Positions 7,486 through 14,837 of a DNA stretch of 38,086 nucleotides are shown piece by piece; position 1 is the first letter of the stretch, and every line of letters starts with the position of its first letter. The translations under genes were made by a program, and so were the position numbers. The DNA comes from Streptomyces hayashii (lineage in GTDB: Bacteria; Actinomycetota; Actinomycetes; Streptomycetales; Streptomycetaceae). Location: positions 1 to 38,086 of the forward strand of contig NZ_JAHHIU010000137.1 in NCBI RefSeq assembly GCF_024539815.1, read 5' to 3'. A model generated the notes under the pieces. That model was not told the DNA's origin and did no database searches. It saw only the letters and a list, made by a program, of their open reading frames with translations.

Positions 7486-10053
7486 GTGCCTGGCACAAAC
7501 CTGACTCGCGAAGAGGCGCAGCAGCGGGCGATGCTGCTGACCGTTGACTCGTACGAGATCGATCTCGACCTGTCCGGGGCGCAGGAGGGCGGTACCTACC
7601 GGTCCGTGACCACGGTGCGCTTCGACGTCGCCGGGACGGGCGCGGAGTCCTTCATCGACCTGGTGGCCCCGACCGTCCACGAGGTGACCCTCAACGGTGA
7701 CGCGCTGGACCCGGCCGAGGTGTTCGAGGACTCCCGGATCGCACTCGCGGGCCTTCTGGAGGGCCGCAACGTCCTGCGGGTCGTGGCGGACTGCGCCTAC
7801 ACCAACACCGGCGAGGGTTTGCACCGCTTCGTCGACCCGGTCGACGAACAGGCCTACCTGTACACGCAGTTCGAGGTCCCGGACGCCCGTCGCGTCTTCG
7901 CGTCCTTCGAACAGCCGGACCTGAAGGCCACCTTCCAGTTCACCGTGAAGGCGCCGACCGGCTGGACCGTCGTCTCCAACTCCCCGACGCCGGAGCCCAA
8001 GGACGACGTCTGGGTCTTCGAGCCGACCCCGCGGATCTCCAGCTACATCACCGCGCTCGTCGTCGGCCCGTACCACAGCGTGCACAGCGTGTACGAGAAG
8101 GACGGCCAGTCGGTGCCGCTCGGCATCTACTGCCGGCCGTCCCTCGCCGAGTTCCTCGACTCGGACGCGATCTTCGAGGTCACGCGGCAGGGCTTCGACT
8201 GGTTCCAGGAGAAGTTCGACTACGCGTACCCCTTCAAGAAGTACGACCAGCTGTTCGTGCCGGAGTTCAACGCGGGCGCGATGGAGAACGCGGGCGCGGT
8301 CACCATTCGCGACCAGTACGTCTTCCGGTCCAAGGTGACCGACGCGGCGTACGAGGTGCGTGCGGAGACGATCCTGCACGAGCTGGCCCACATGTGGTTC
8401 GGCGACCTGGTCACCATGGAGTGGTGGAACGACCTGTGGCTGAACGAGTCGTTCGCCACCTACACCTCGATCGCCTGCCAGGCGTACGCGCCGGACTCGC
8501 GCTGGCCGCACTCGTGGACCACGTTCGCCAACTCCATGAAGACCTGGGCCTACCGGCAGGACCAGCTGCCCTCGACCCACCCGATCATGGCCGAGATCGG
8601 CGACCTGGACGACGTCCTCGTCAACTTCGACGGCATCACGTACGCCAAGGGCGCGTCCGTCCTGAAGCAGCTCGTGGCCTACGTCGGCATGAACGAGTTC
8701 TTCTCGGGCGTGCAGGCCTACTTCAAGCGCCACGCGTTCGGCAACACCCGGCTGTCGGACCTGCTCGGCGCGCTGGAGGAGACCTCCGGCCGCGACCTGG
8801 GCACCTGGTCGCAGAAGTGGCTGCAGACCGCCGGCATCAACGTGCTGCGCCCCGAGATCGAGACGGACGCCGAGGGCGTCATCACGTCCTTCGCCATCCG
8901 CCAGGAGGCCCCGGCGCTCCCCGCGGGCGCGAAGGGCGAGCCGACGCTTCGCCCGCACCGCATCGCGGTCGGCCTGTACGAACTGGACGGCGACAGCGGC
9001 AAGCTGCTGCGCGACGAGCGCGTGGAGCTGGACATCGACGGCGAGCTGACCGCCGTCCCGCAGCTGGTGGGCAAGCGCCGTCCGGACGTCGTCCTGCTCA
9101 ACGACGACGACCTGTCGTACGCCAAGGTCCGCCTGGACGAGCAGTCGCTCGCGTTCGTCACCGAGCACCTCGGCGACTTCGAGTCGTCGCTGCCGCGCGC
9201 CCTGTGCTGGGCGTCGGCCTGGGACATGACCCGCGACGGCGAACTGCCCACCCGCGACTACCTGTCCCTGGTGCTGTCCGGCATCGGCAAGGAGTCCGAC
9301 ATCGGTGTGGTGCAGTCGCTGCACCGTCAGGTCAAGCTCGCCATCGACCTGTACGCCGACCCGGCCGCCCGCGAGAACCTGCTGACCCGCTGGACGGACG
9401 CCACGCTCGCCCATCTGCGGTCCGCCGAGGCGGGCAGCGACCACCAGCTCGCGTGGGCGCGGGCGTTCGCGGCGACGGCCCGCACGCCGGACCAGATCGA
9501 CCTGCTGGAGTCGCTGCTGGACGGCGGGCAGACCATCGAGGGGCTGGCTGTCGACACCGAGCTGCGCTGGGCGTTCGTGCAGCGGCTGGTGGCCGTGGGG
9601 CAGTTCGACGAGTCCGACATCGCCGCCGAGCACGAGCGGGACAAGACGGCCGCGGGCGAGCGGCACGCGGCGACCGCGCGCGCCGCGCGTCCCACGCCGG
9701 AGGCCAAGGCGGAGGCGTGGGCGTCGGTCGTGGAGTCCGACAAGCTGCCCAACGCCGTGCAGGAGGCCGTCATCGGCGGCTTCGTGCAGACCGACCAGCG
9801 TGAGCTGCTCGCGCCGTACACGGACAAGTACTTCGAGGTCGTCAAGGACATCTGGGACTCCCGTTCGCACGAGATCGCCCAGCAGATCGCGATCGGCCTC
9901 TACCCGGCGGTCCAGGTCTCCCGGGAGACCCTGGACAAGACGGACGCCTGGCTGGCCTCGGCCGAGCCGAACGCGGCCCTGCGCCGCCTCGTCTCCGAGT
10001 CCCGCTCGGGCGTGGAGCGCGCGCTGAAGGCCCAGGCGGCCGACGCGCGGTAG
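7486..10053 (+). CDS. pepN: Aminopeptidase N (M1 family zinc metallopeptidase)
   Basis: Removes N-terminal residues from peptides in the cytoplasm, in peptide turnover. The start is GTG 7486, eight bases after GAGGAG (7472-7477), giving 855 aa, the usual length for actinobacterial PepN; an upstream in-frame start at 7192 lies in the promoter of the divergent gene. The exopeptidase motif GAMEN is at 264-268. Zinc ligands are His298 and His302 in HELAHMWFG and Glu321 in NESFATY, with the normal 18-residue spacing; Glu299 is the general base. Tyr386 in ITYAKGASVL is the expected transition-state stabiliser. Residues beyond about 520 form the helical ERAP1-like C-terminal domain. No signal peptide is seen. 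It forms a single-gene unit closed by a terminator. Confidence 0.96.
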   Translation: MPGTNLTREEAQQRAMLLTVDSYEIDLDLSGAQEGGTYRSVTTVRFDVAGTGAESFIDLVAPTVHEVTLNGDALDPAEVFEDSRIALAGLLEGRNVLRVVADCAYTNTGEGLHRFVDPVDEQAYLYTQFEVPDARRVFASFEQPDLKATFQFTVKAPTGWTVVSNSPTPEPKDDVWVFEPTPRISSYITALVVGPYHSVHSVYEKDGQSVPLGIYCRPSLAEFLDSDAIFEVTRQGFDWFQEKFDYAYPFKKYDQLFVPEFNAGAMENAGAVTIRDQYVFRSKVTDAAYEVRAETILHELAHMWFGDLVTMEWWNDLWLNESFATYTSIACQAYAPDSRWPHSWTTFANSMKTWAYRQDQLPSTHPIMAEIGDLDDVLVNFDGITYAKGASVLKQLVAYVGMNEFFSGVQAYFKRHAFGNTRLSDLLGALEETSGRDLGTWSQKWLQTAGINVLRPEIETDAEGVITSFAIRQEAPALPAGAKGEPTLRPHRIAVGLYELDGDSGKLLRDERVELDIDGELTAVPQLVGKRRPDVVLLNDDDLSYAKVRLDEQSLAFVTEHLGDFESSLPRALCWASAWDMTRDGELPTRDYLSLVLSGIGKESDIGVVQSLHRQVKLAIDLYADPAARENLLTRWTDATLAHLRSAEAGSDHQLAWARAFAATARTPDQIDLLESLLDGGQTIEGLAVDTELRWAFVQRLVAVGQFDESDIAAEHERDKTAAGERHAATARAARPTPEAKAEAWASVVESDKLPNAVQEAVIGGFVQTDQRELLAPYTDKYFEVVKDIWDSRSHEIAQQIAIGLYPAVQVSRETLDKTDAWLASAEPNAALRRLVSESRSGVERALKAQAADAR

Positions 10054-10104
10054 TCCGCCGTCCGGCCGCTCCGTACGACCCTTCGTGTCCTTCGTACGGC
10101 GATG

Positions 10105-10133
10105 AGGGCGCCCGGTGTCACACCGGGCGCCCT
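10105..10133. terminator. Hairpin between pepN and the exporter gene
   Basis: A perfect 13-bp stem (10105-10117 with 10121-10133) and a TCA loop lie 51 bases after pepN and 32 bases beyond the stop of the convergent exporter gene. Its symmetry means it can act in both directions. Confidence 0.85.
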
Positions 10134-10165
10134 TCGCATGCCCCGCGCCTGCGGCACGCCCCGCG

Positions 10166-11131
10166 TCACGAACTCCGCTCGACGGCGGGCCGGGGGCCGG
10201 GAGCCGCGGCGGGCGCCGGCGCCGGGGGCGTCCGGGGCGAGGTGTCCGCCGTGTCGGCCGTGCGCCGTCCGGCTCGCGACCCTCCCGCGCCGAGCTGTCC
10301 GGCGACCGTCGCGCCGAACGCCAGCGCCATGCCCGCCAGCTGCACCGGCGTCAGCCCCTGACCCAGGGCGGCCCAGCCGACGACGGCGGCCGTCAGCGGG
10401 GAGAGCGGGGCGAGGAAGGTGACCTGGGTCGCGCTGAGGCGGCCGATGCCGCGGAACCAGAGCCAGTACGAGACGGCCGTGTTGGCCAGCGCGAGATAGA
10501 GGTAGCCGCCGACGGCCCGGCCGTCGAGAGCGGGCGGAGGGCCTTCGACGAGGAAGGCGAGCGGAGCGATCAGCAGGCCGCCCGCGGTGAGCTGCCAGCC
10601 GGCCAGGGCGAGCGGGCCCACGCCGTCGGGACGGCCCCACTTCTTCGTCAGCACCGTGCCGGCCGACATCGAGGCGGTGGAGGCGAGCGCCGCGAGCACG
10701 CCGAGCCCGTCGAGCGCTCCGGCCGCCTTCAGCACGACGAGGCTGACGCCGGACGCGGCCACCACCCCGGTGACCAGGTTCCGGGCGGTGGGCCGCTGCC
10801 CGAGCAGCAGCGCCGAGAGGCCGACGACGAACAGCGGTCCCACCGAGCCGACGACGGCCGCCATGCCGCCGGGCAGCCGGTAGGCGGAGAGGAAGAGCAG
10901 CGGGAAGAAGGCGCCGATGTTCAGCGCGCCGAGTATCGCGGCCTTCCCCCACCACACGCCGCGCGGCAGGACCCGGCCGAGGGCGAGCAGCAGCAGCCCG
11001 GCGGGCAGGGCCCGCATCAGACCGGTGAACAGGGGGCGGTCGGCAGGCAGGAACTCGGTGGTGACGGCGTAGGTGGTGCCCCAGGAGACCGGGGCGAGGG
11101 CGGTGAGCAGGACGATCGCTGACCTCTTCAT
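10166..11131 (-). CDS. EamA-type DMT-superfamily exporter, 321 aa
   Basis: An integral membrane transporter of the drug/metabolite (EamA, RhtA/PecM-like) family, with two repeated five-helix halves (about ten helices). The first half starts MKRSAIVLLTALAPVSWGTTYAV and contains the typical RALPAGLLLLALGR and MAAVVGSVGPLFVVGLSALLLGQRP segments; the second contains ANTAVSYWLWFRGIGRLSATQVTFLAPLSPLTAAVVGWAALGQ. The last 40 residues are a Pro/Ala/Arg-rich cytoplasmic tail. It is divergent from a MarR regulator with a perfect inverted repeat two bases before its ATG, so it is very likely repressed by that regulator. The arrangement is that of PecS/PecM pairs. The exported compound cannot be told. 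Confidence 0.9.
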   Translation of the reverse strand: MKRSAIVLLTALAPVSWGTTYAVTTEFLPADRPLFTGLMRALPAGLLLLALGRVLPRGVWWGKAAILGALNIGAFFPLLFLSAYRLPGGMAAVVGSVGPLFVVGLSALLLGQRPTARNLVTGVVAASGVSLVVLKAAGALDGLGVLAALASTASMSAGTVLTKKWGRPDGVGPLALAGWQLTAGGLLIAPLAFLVEGPPPALDGRAVGGYLYLALANTAVSYWLWFRGIGRLSATQVTFLAPLSPLTAAVVGWAALGQGLTPVQLAGMALAFGATVAGQLGAGGSRAGRRTADTADTSPRTPPAPAPAAAPGPRPAVERSS

Positions 11132-11133
11132 GG

Positions 11134-11157
11134 AAGTAGCTTAGCGCCAAGCTACTT
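11134..11157. promoter_or_regulatory. MarR operator and divergent promoter
   Basis: AAGTAGCTT (11134-11142) and AAGCTACTT (11149-11157) form a perfect 9-6-9 inverted repeat, with a further near-copy AAGCCACTT at 11164-11172. On the minus strand TTGACG (11165-11160) and TAAGCT are spaced by 16 bases, with the -10 inside the operator and the predicted transcript start at or next to the exporter ATG. Binding would block polymerase. Confidence 0.75.
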
Positions 11158-11174
11158 ACCGTCAAGCCACTTTC

Positions 11175-11203
11175 TTGCGCGTGATCGAAAGCCCTTGGAT
11201 ACT
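11175..11203 (+). promoter_or_regulatory. Putative promoter of the marR-type gene
   Basis: TTGCGC (11175-11180), 17 bases, GATACT (11198-11203), then six bases to ATG 11210. The expected transcription start coincides with the start codon, so the mRNA is probably leaderless; no ribosome binding site precedes the ATG. Confidence 0.5.
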
Positions 11204-11209
11204 CGGCCT

Positions 11210-11731
11210 ATGAGCAGTCAGCAGCCCCCGCGCAAGGACCCGGTCGACGCGATCGTCGAGCAGTGGGCGACGGTCCGTCCCGACCTCGACACCGCCGCCA
11301 TGGCGGTCTTCGGCCGGATTTCCCGGCTCACGCGCGCGATGGGCGACCGGATGGACAGGACGTACGCCGCTCTCGGCGTCGCCCGCGGGGAGTTCGACGT
11401 GCTGGCCACGCTGCGCCGCTCCGGCGAGCCCTACACGCTCTCGCCGCGCGGGCTGTCGGCGACGCTCATGCTCACCACCGGCGGGATGACCGGCCGCCTC
11501 GACAAGCTGGAGCGGGCCGGGCTGCTGCGCCGCTCCCCCGACCCGCACGACCGCCGTGGACTGCAGGTGACGCTGACGGAGAAGGGGCTGGAGCTGGTCG
11601 ACCGCGCGGTGAGCGCGGGCCTGGACGTCCAGACGCAGGCCCTGAACGCGGCCCTGAACGCCGAACAGGCCGACCGGCTGGCCGATCTGCTGCGGGAACT
11701 GCTGCTGTCGACGGAGACGCCCGGCGGCTGA
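11210..11731 (+). CDS. MarR-family regulator, PecS/UrtR-like
   Basis: A 173-residue dimeric winged-helix regulator. Residues 10-45 form the extra N-terminal helix with Trp19 and the RPDLDTAAMAVFGRI segment typical of PecS/UrtR-like members, some of which respond to urate or related ligands. The helix-turn-helix is at about 73-105, with the recognition helix GGMTGRLDKLERAGL, and the wing is at about 108-120 (RSPDPHDRRGLQVTL). I start at ATG 11210 rather than TTG 11195 because the -10 box lies over the latter. It is divergent from an EamA exporter and shares one operator with it, so it probably represses both genes until a ligand binds. That the ligand is urate-like is only a family-based guess. 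Confidence 0.9.
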   Translation: MSSQQPPRKDPVDAIVEQWATVRPDLDTAAMAVFGRISRLTRAMGDRMDRTYAALGVARGEFDVLATLRRSGEPYTLSPRGLSATLMLTTGGMTGRLDKLERAGLLRRSPDPHDRRGLQVTLTEKGLELVDRAVSAGLDVQTQALNAALNAEQADRLADLLRELLLSTETPGG

Positions 11732-12084
11732 CCGGCCGGCGCGCCGAGCGCACCACGCTCCACGCCGGTGCGTCGGGAACTGCCGTCGTGAGGAGCAGCG
11801 TTCCGAGGTCCGGCCGTCGCGAGGACCGGCTGCCCGGCGGAACGCGCGCTCGGCCCGTCGACGGGGACACGTCACCACGGCGGCACGGACGGCCTGTTCA
11901 CGGCGGCCGTGGCCGACGGCCCCAAGCCGTTCGCGGCGACGCGCCGCCCGTGTCACCGACGGCTGCGGCCCCCGCGCGGCCCGGACACGGTCGACCTCGA
12001 TGACGATGATGACGGCGCACAGGACTGAGACGCGTCAGGGGCGACGGACGGCGGCGGCCGCTGCCACGGCGGCTCCCCGGGGCC
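11732..12084. other. Region without a supported gene
   Basis: Between the convergent MarR and oxidoreductase genes. Open frames here are continuations of shadow frames, without codon bias, ribosome binding site or recognisable protein. I see no clear long hairpin next to either stop codon. Confidence 0.5.
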
Positions 12085-13065
12085 TTAGCGGGGGATGTCG
12101 ACCAGAACGCGGCCGCGGCCGCCGGCGTCGACCCGGTCGTGGGCCCTGGCGATGTCGGCGAGCGGGTAGCGATCGCCGACATCGACGGTGAGCGCGCCGA
12201 CGGCGGCCGCGGAGGTCAGATCACGGGCGGCCCGGAGTTTGGCGTCGGCGGGGAAGTCGTCGCTGCCGATCAGGCGCAGGGTGACGTTGTTGAACAGCAG
12301 GGTCCAGAAGGGGATTTCGGTGCGGTCGGCGCGGGTGGCGTAGGCGGCGACGGTTGCGCCGTTGGCGGCGACGGCATTGTCGAGGTCGGCGTTGTCGGAC
12401 AGGGACACCTCGATGATCCGGTCCACACCGGCGGGGGCGTGGGCGCGGATCTCGGCGGCCGGGTCGGCGGCGTCGAGGGCGACGGCGTGGGAGACGACCG
12501 CCGGATCGACCCGGTCCAGGTCCGCTGTGCGGCGGACGGTGCCGATGACGGTGGCCCCGCCCCAGGCGGCGAGCTGGGCTGCCGGCGAGCCGACCCCGCC
12601 CAGGGCCCCGTTGACCAGGACGACCTTGCCGTCGACGGGGCCGTCGGCGAACACGCTGCGGTGCGCGGTGATGCCGGGGATGCCCAGGCTCGCGCCGAGA
12701 TCGTCGGAGAGGTGGCCGGGCAGCGGGACGGCGAGGCCCTCGGGCACGACTGCGTACTGGGCGGCGGTACCGAAGGCCCGGTAGGACTGGGCGCCGTACA
12801 CCCACACGCGCTGCCCGCCGCGGCGCGCGTCCACGCCGTCGCCGACCGTGTCGATCACGCCGGCGGCGTCGCTGTGCGGGATCACCCGCGGGTAGGGCAT
12901 GCCGGAGCCGGTCCAGCCGGTGCGCTTCTTGGTGTCGCCGGGGTTCACCCCCGAGACGGTGACGCGGACCCGGACCTCTCCGGGGCCGGGGGTGGGGTCG
13001 GGCAGTTCACCGACCTGCAGTACCTCGGCGGCCGGGCCTTGTGCGTCGTACCAGGAAGCAAGCAT
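12085..13065 (-). CDS. Zinc-independent quinone oxidoreductase (MDR family), 326 aa
   Basis: An NAD(P)H-dependent oxidoreductase of the medium-chain dehydrogenase/reductase superfamily, quinone-reductase subgroup. Residues 1-120 are the GroES-like domain (GPGEVRVRVTVSGVNPGD, VIPHSDAAGVIDTVGDGVD); the zinc-binding Cys/His residues of alcohol dehydrogenases are absent. The Rossmann fold follows at about 125-260, with the cofactor motif VNGALGGVGSPAAQLAAW. Start ATG 13065 has AAAGG nine bases upstream; a longer open frame exists but overlaps the PadR gene. It lies 22 bases after that gene, so the two form an operon under the palindrome at 13698-13712. A role in detoxifying quinones or unsaturated carbonyls is an inference from the family. 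Confidence 0.9.
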   Translation of the reverse strand: MLASWYDAQGPAAEVLQVGELPDPTPGPGEVRVRVTVSGVNPGDTKKRTGWTGSGMPYPRVIPHSDAAGVIDTVGDGVDARRGGQRVWVYGAQSYRAFGTAAQYAVVPEGLAVPLPGHLSDDLGASLGIPGITAHRSVFADGPVDGKVVLVNGALGGVGSPAAQLAAWGGATVIGTVRRTADLDRVDPAVVSHAVALDAADPAAEIRAHAPAGVDRIIEVSLSDNADLDNAVAANGATVAAYATRADRTEIPFWTLLFNNVTLRLIGSDDFPADAKLRAARDLTSAAAVGALTVDVGDRYPLADIARAHDRVDAGGRGRVLVDIPR

Positions 13066-13087
13066 GGGGGGCGCCTTTCGTAGTCCG

Positions 13088-13666
13088 TCAGCTCGCCGAT
13101 GCGTCGAGCGGGGAGGAGGCGTGCGGGTCGCGCGTGGGGCCGGGCTCGGGGGCGTCCAGGCCGAGGGACTCGCGGATCCAGGCTCGTTCGGCCTGGCTGG
13201 TGGCTCGGGCGGTGAGCAGCATGCCGCGCCGGTAGGGGTCGGCGACCTCCTCGGCGCGCAGCGGCTTGTCCCCGTCGTAGAAGAAGCTCGCCGATTCCTC
13301 AAGGAAGGCGAGCCGGCGCCTGAGCACCGCGTGCTGGTCGGCCACGTCCGGGAGCAGGGAGAGGAAGGCCAGGATCGTGAACCAACGGGGGAAGTCGGTG
13401 AGTTCGTGCTCGGCCGGCTCGCGCAGCCGCCGGAGCATGTCCTCACGGCCCGTGCCGGTCAGGTTCAGCACATACCGGCCGCCTCCTGCTTCCGGCGCTG
13501 GTCGCCGCTGAATCAGTCCGGCCTTGGTGAGGCGGTTGATCGCCGGGTAGAGGGTGCCGTCGCTGACCGGTCGGCTGTATCCGGTGAGGTGCGTGATGCG
13601 GCGGCGCAACTCGTGCCCGGGAAGGGGGCCCGCGGCCAGGAAGCCGAGTATGGAGAGTTCCAGCAT
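13088..13666 (-). CDS. PadR-family transcriptional regulator
   Basis: A winged-helix repressor. The N-terminal domain has the classic PadR pattern: MLELSILGFLAAGPLPGHELRRRI, then SDGTLYPAINRLTKAGLIQRR and the wing RYVLNLTGTGRE. A C-terminal dimerisation helix region (about 90-170) follows, in the size class of PadR subfamily with long C-termini. I start at ATG 13666 (192 aa) because family similarity begins there; ATG 13684 and GTG 13699 are in frame, and none has a good ribosome binding site, so the mRNA may be leaderless from 13684. It is co-transcribed with the oxidoreductase and divergent from the SnoaL-like gene. The intervening palindrome implies it represses all three genes and itself. 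Confidence 0.88.
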   Translation of the reverse strand: MLELSILGFLAAGPLPGHELRRRITHLTGYSRPVSDGTLYPAINRLTKAGLIQRRPAPEAGGGRYVLNLTGTGREDMLRRLREPAEHELTDFPRWFTILAFLSLLPDVADQHAVLRRRLAFLEESASFFYDGDKPLRAEEVADPYRRGMLLTARATSQAERAWIRESLGLDAPEPGPTRDPHASSPLDASAS

Positions 13667-13697
13667 GCCTTCAGGATGACACATCGAAACGAGGTGC

Positions 13698-13712
13698 ACA
13701 TCGATTCGATGT
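13698..13712. promoter_or_regulatory. Putative PadR operator
   Basis: ACATCGATTCGATGT is a perfect 15-base palindrome (7-1-7). A further half-site, ACATCGAA, lies at 13681-13688 and pairs with TTCGATGT at 13705-13712 as an 8-16-8 inverted repeat. It overlaps the likely minus-strand -10 (TAACAT) and precedes the SnoaL-like gene. A second perfect palindrome, GCAGGGCCCTGC, is at 13720-13731. Confidence 0.65.
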
Positions 13713-13775
13713 TACAGTCGCAGGGCCCTGCCGTTCCCTTCGAACACCACCACGCGGGCAGAGAGGCAGAGGCAC

Positions 13776-14195
13776 ATGTCACCAGAAGCTGTTGCGTCAG
13801 TGATGAGGCGCTTCGTCGAGTTCATCAACACAGCCGACGAGGACCTTGCCCATGAGGTCATCGCCCCCGACGCGGTCTTCCACGCACCCAGTCACGCTGA
13901 ACCGCTGCGGGGCCCCGAGGGCTACCTGGAGATCATCGCGATGATGCGCGGCGGATTCCCCGACGTCCGGTGGACGCTGGAGGAGAGCATCGCCGAGGGC
14001 AGCACGGTGGCCGCACGGTTCACCATGCGCGGCACTCACGAGGGCGAGTTCTTCGGCATCCCCGCCACCGGCAACAGGATCGCGGTCCAGGCCGTGAACT
14101 TCTACCACCTGGCCGACGGACGCATCGTCAAAGAGCGGGGTCAGCCCGATCTCCTCGGGCTCATGCGGCAGATCGGCGCCGTACCGGCGCCGTGA
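13776..14195 (+). CDS. SnoaL-like / ester cyclase family protein, 139 aa
   Basis: A small NTF2-fold protein of the SnoaL-like polyketide cyclase/ester cyclase group. Diagnostic segments are VMRRFVEFINTADEDLAHEVIAPDAVFH at the N-terminus, LRGPEGYLEIIAMMRGGFPDVRWTLEE in the middle, and TMRGTHEGEFFGIPATGNRIAVQAVNFYHLADGRIVKERGQPDLLGLMRQIG at the C-terminus. Start ATG 13776 has AGAGGCAGAGG upstream. In this family some members cyclise polyketides, but most have no known substrate. There is no polyketide synthase nearby. Divergence from padR and the oxidoreductase suggests a small inducible detoxification unit in which this protein and the oxidoreductase act on the same or related compounds (inference). 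Confidence 0.88.
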   Translation: MSPEAVASVMRRFVEFINTADEDLAHEVIAPDAVFHAPSHAEPLRGPEGYLEIIAMMRGGFPDVRWTLEESIAEGSTVAARFTMRGTHEGEFFGIPATGNRIAVQAVNFYHLADGRIVKERGQPDLLGLMRQIGAVPAP

Positions 14196-14468
14196 GGCGA
14201 CCGCCGGCCGGCCTCCACGACCCCAGCGGCATGGGCGCCATGTTCTTCGCCGCGCTCGCCGAGGCCGGGCGGACGCGACGCGACCGCGTGACCGTGCCCG
14301 CAGCCGCCGGACAGCCGGTGGGCCGACCGACCATGATCGTTCTCACCGACGCCGGCTGTTCCGTCGGCCCCCAAGGCCGAGGAAGGCGGCGGTGGCGTGG
14401 CCGTCGCCCACACCGGGCGGCATCCGACGACGCCGCGCCCGTGGGCGCGGCGAGAGCGTGGGGCAGGC

Positions 14469-14744
14469 CTAGGCCTGGGCCTTGCCCTTGACCGCGATGT
14501 TGGAGCTGGTGGAGTCGGCGCGGTCCTTCGACCTGTCGAGGACCCAGACCAGACCCGCGATCAGCGCGAACAGCGCGAGCGGGGCCAGGACATACAGACC
14601 CAGCGTCTCGATGACGCTCAGTCCCGGGCCGGGGTCGTCGCCGTCGTCGCGGGTCAGCGCGAGGGCGGGGGACGACATGAGCAGCATCATCAGCGTCGTA
14701 CCGGCAGCCAGGGCGCCGGCGCGCAGGGCGTTCTTCTTGTCCAC
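14469..14744 (-). CDS. Small membrane protein with signal sequence, 91 aa
   Basis: I do not recognise a named family. It starts at GTG 14744 (MDKKNALRAG). A signal-peptide-like helix covers about residues 8-29 (LAAGTTLMMLLMSSPALA, cleavage likely after ALA-L). A short acidic linker (TRDDGDDPGPG) leads to a second hydrophobic helix at about 44-68 (LGLYVLAPLALFALIAGLVWVL), then a charged tail (DRSKDRADSTSSNIAVKGKAQA). After cleavage it would be anchored by the second helix with the basic tail inside. Codon usage is normal. It lies downstream of malQ in the same direction but 93 bases away, so it may have its own promoter. Confidence 0.7.
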   Translation of the reverse strand: MDKKNALRAGALAAGTTLMMLLMSSPALALTRDDGDDPGPGLSVIETLGLYVLAPLALFALIAGLVWVLDRSKDRADSTSSNIAVKGKAQA

Positions 14745-14837
14745 GGTGCAAAGTTAGCGAACGGCGTCGGGGAGCGCGCGTCCGGGGTGCCGTATGAGCG
14801 GCGAGCGCCCGGGCCGAGCGCCCAGAACCTCCCGCCG

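Noticed and set aside
7285..9870. An 861-codon open frame antisense to pepN
   Set aside because: Low-complexity composition without motifs; the plus frame has all M1 peptidase residues.
14196..14468. Possible short gene after the SnoaL-like gene (ATG near 14231)
   Set aside because: No ribosome binding site, no codon bias and no recognisable protein; it runs into the end of the opposing gene.
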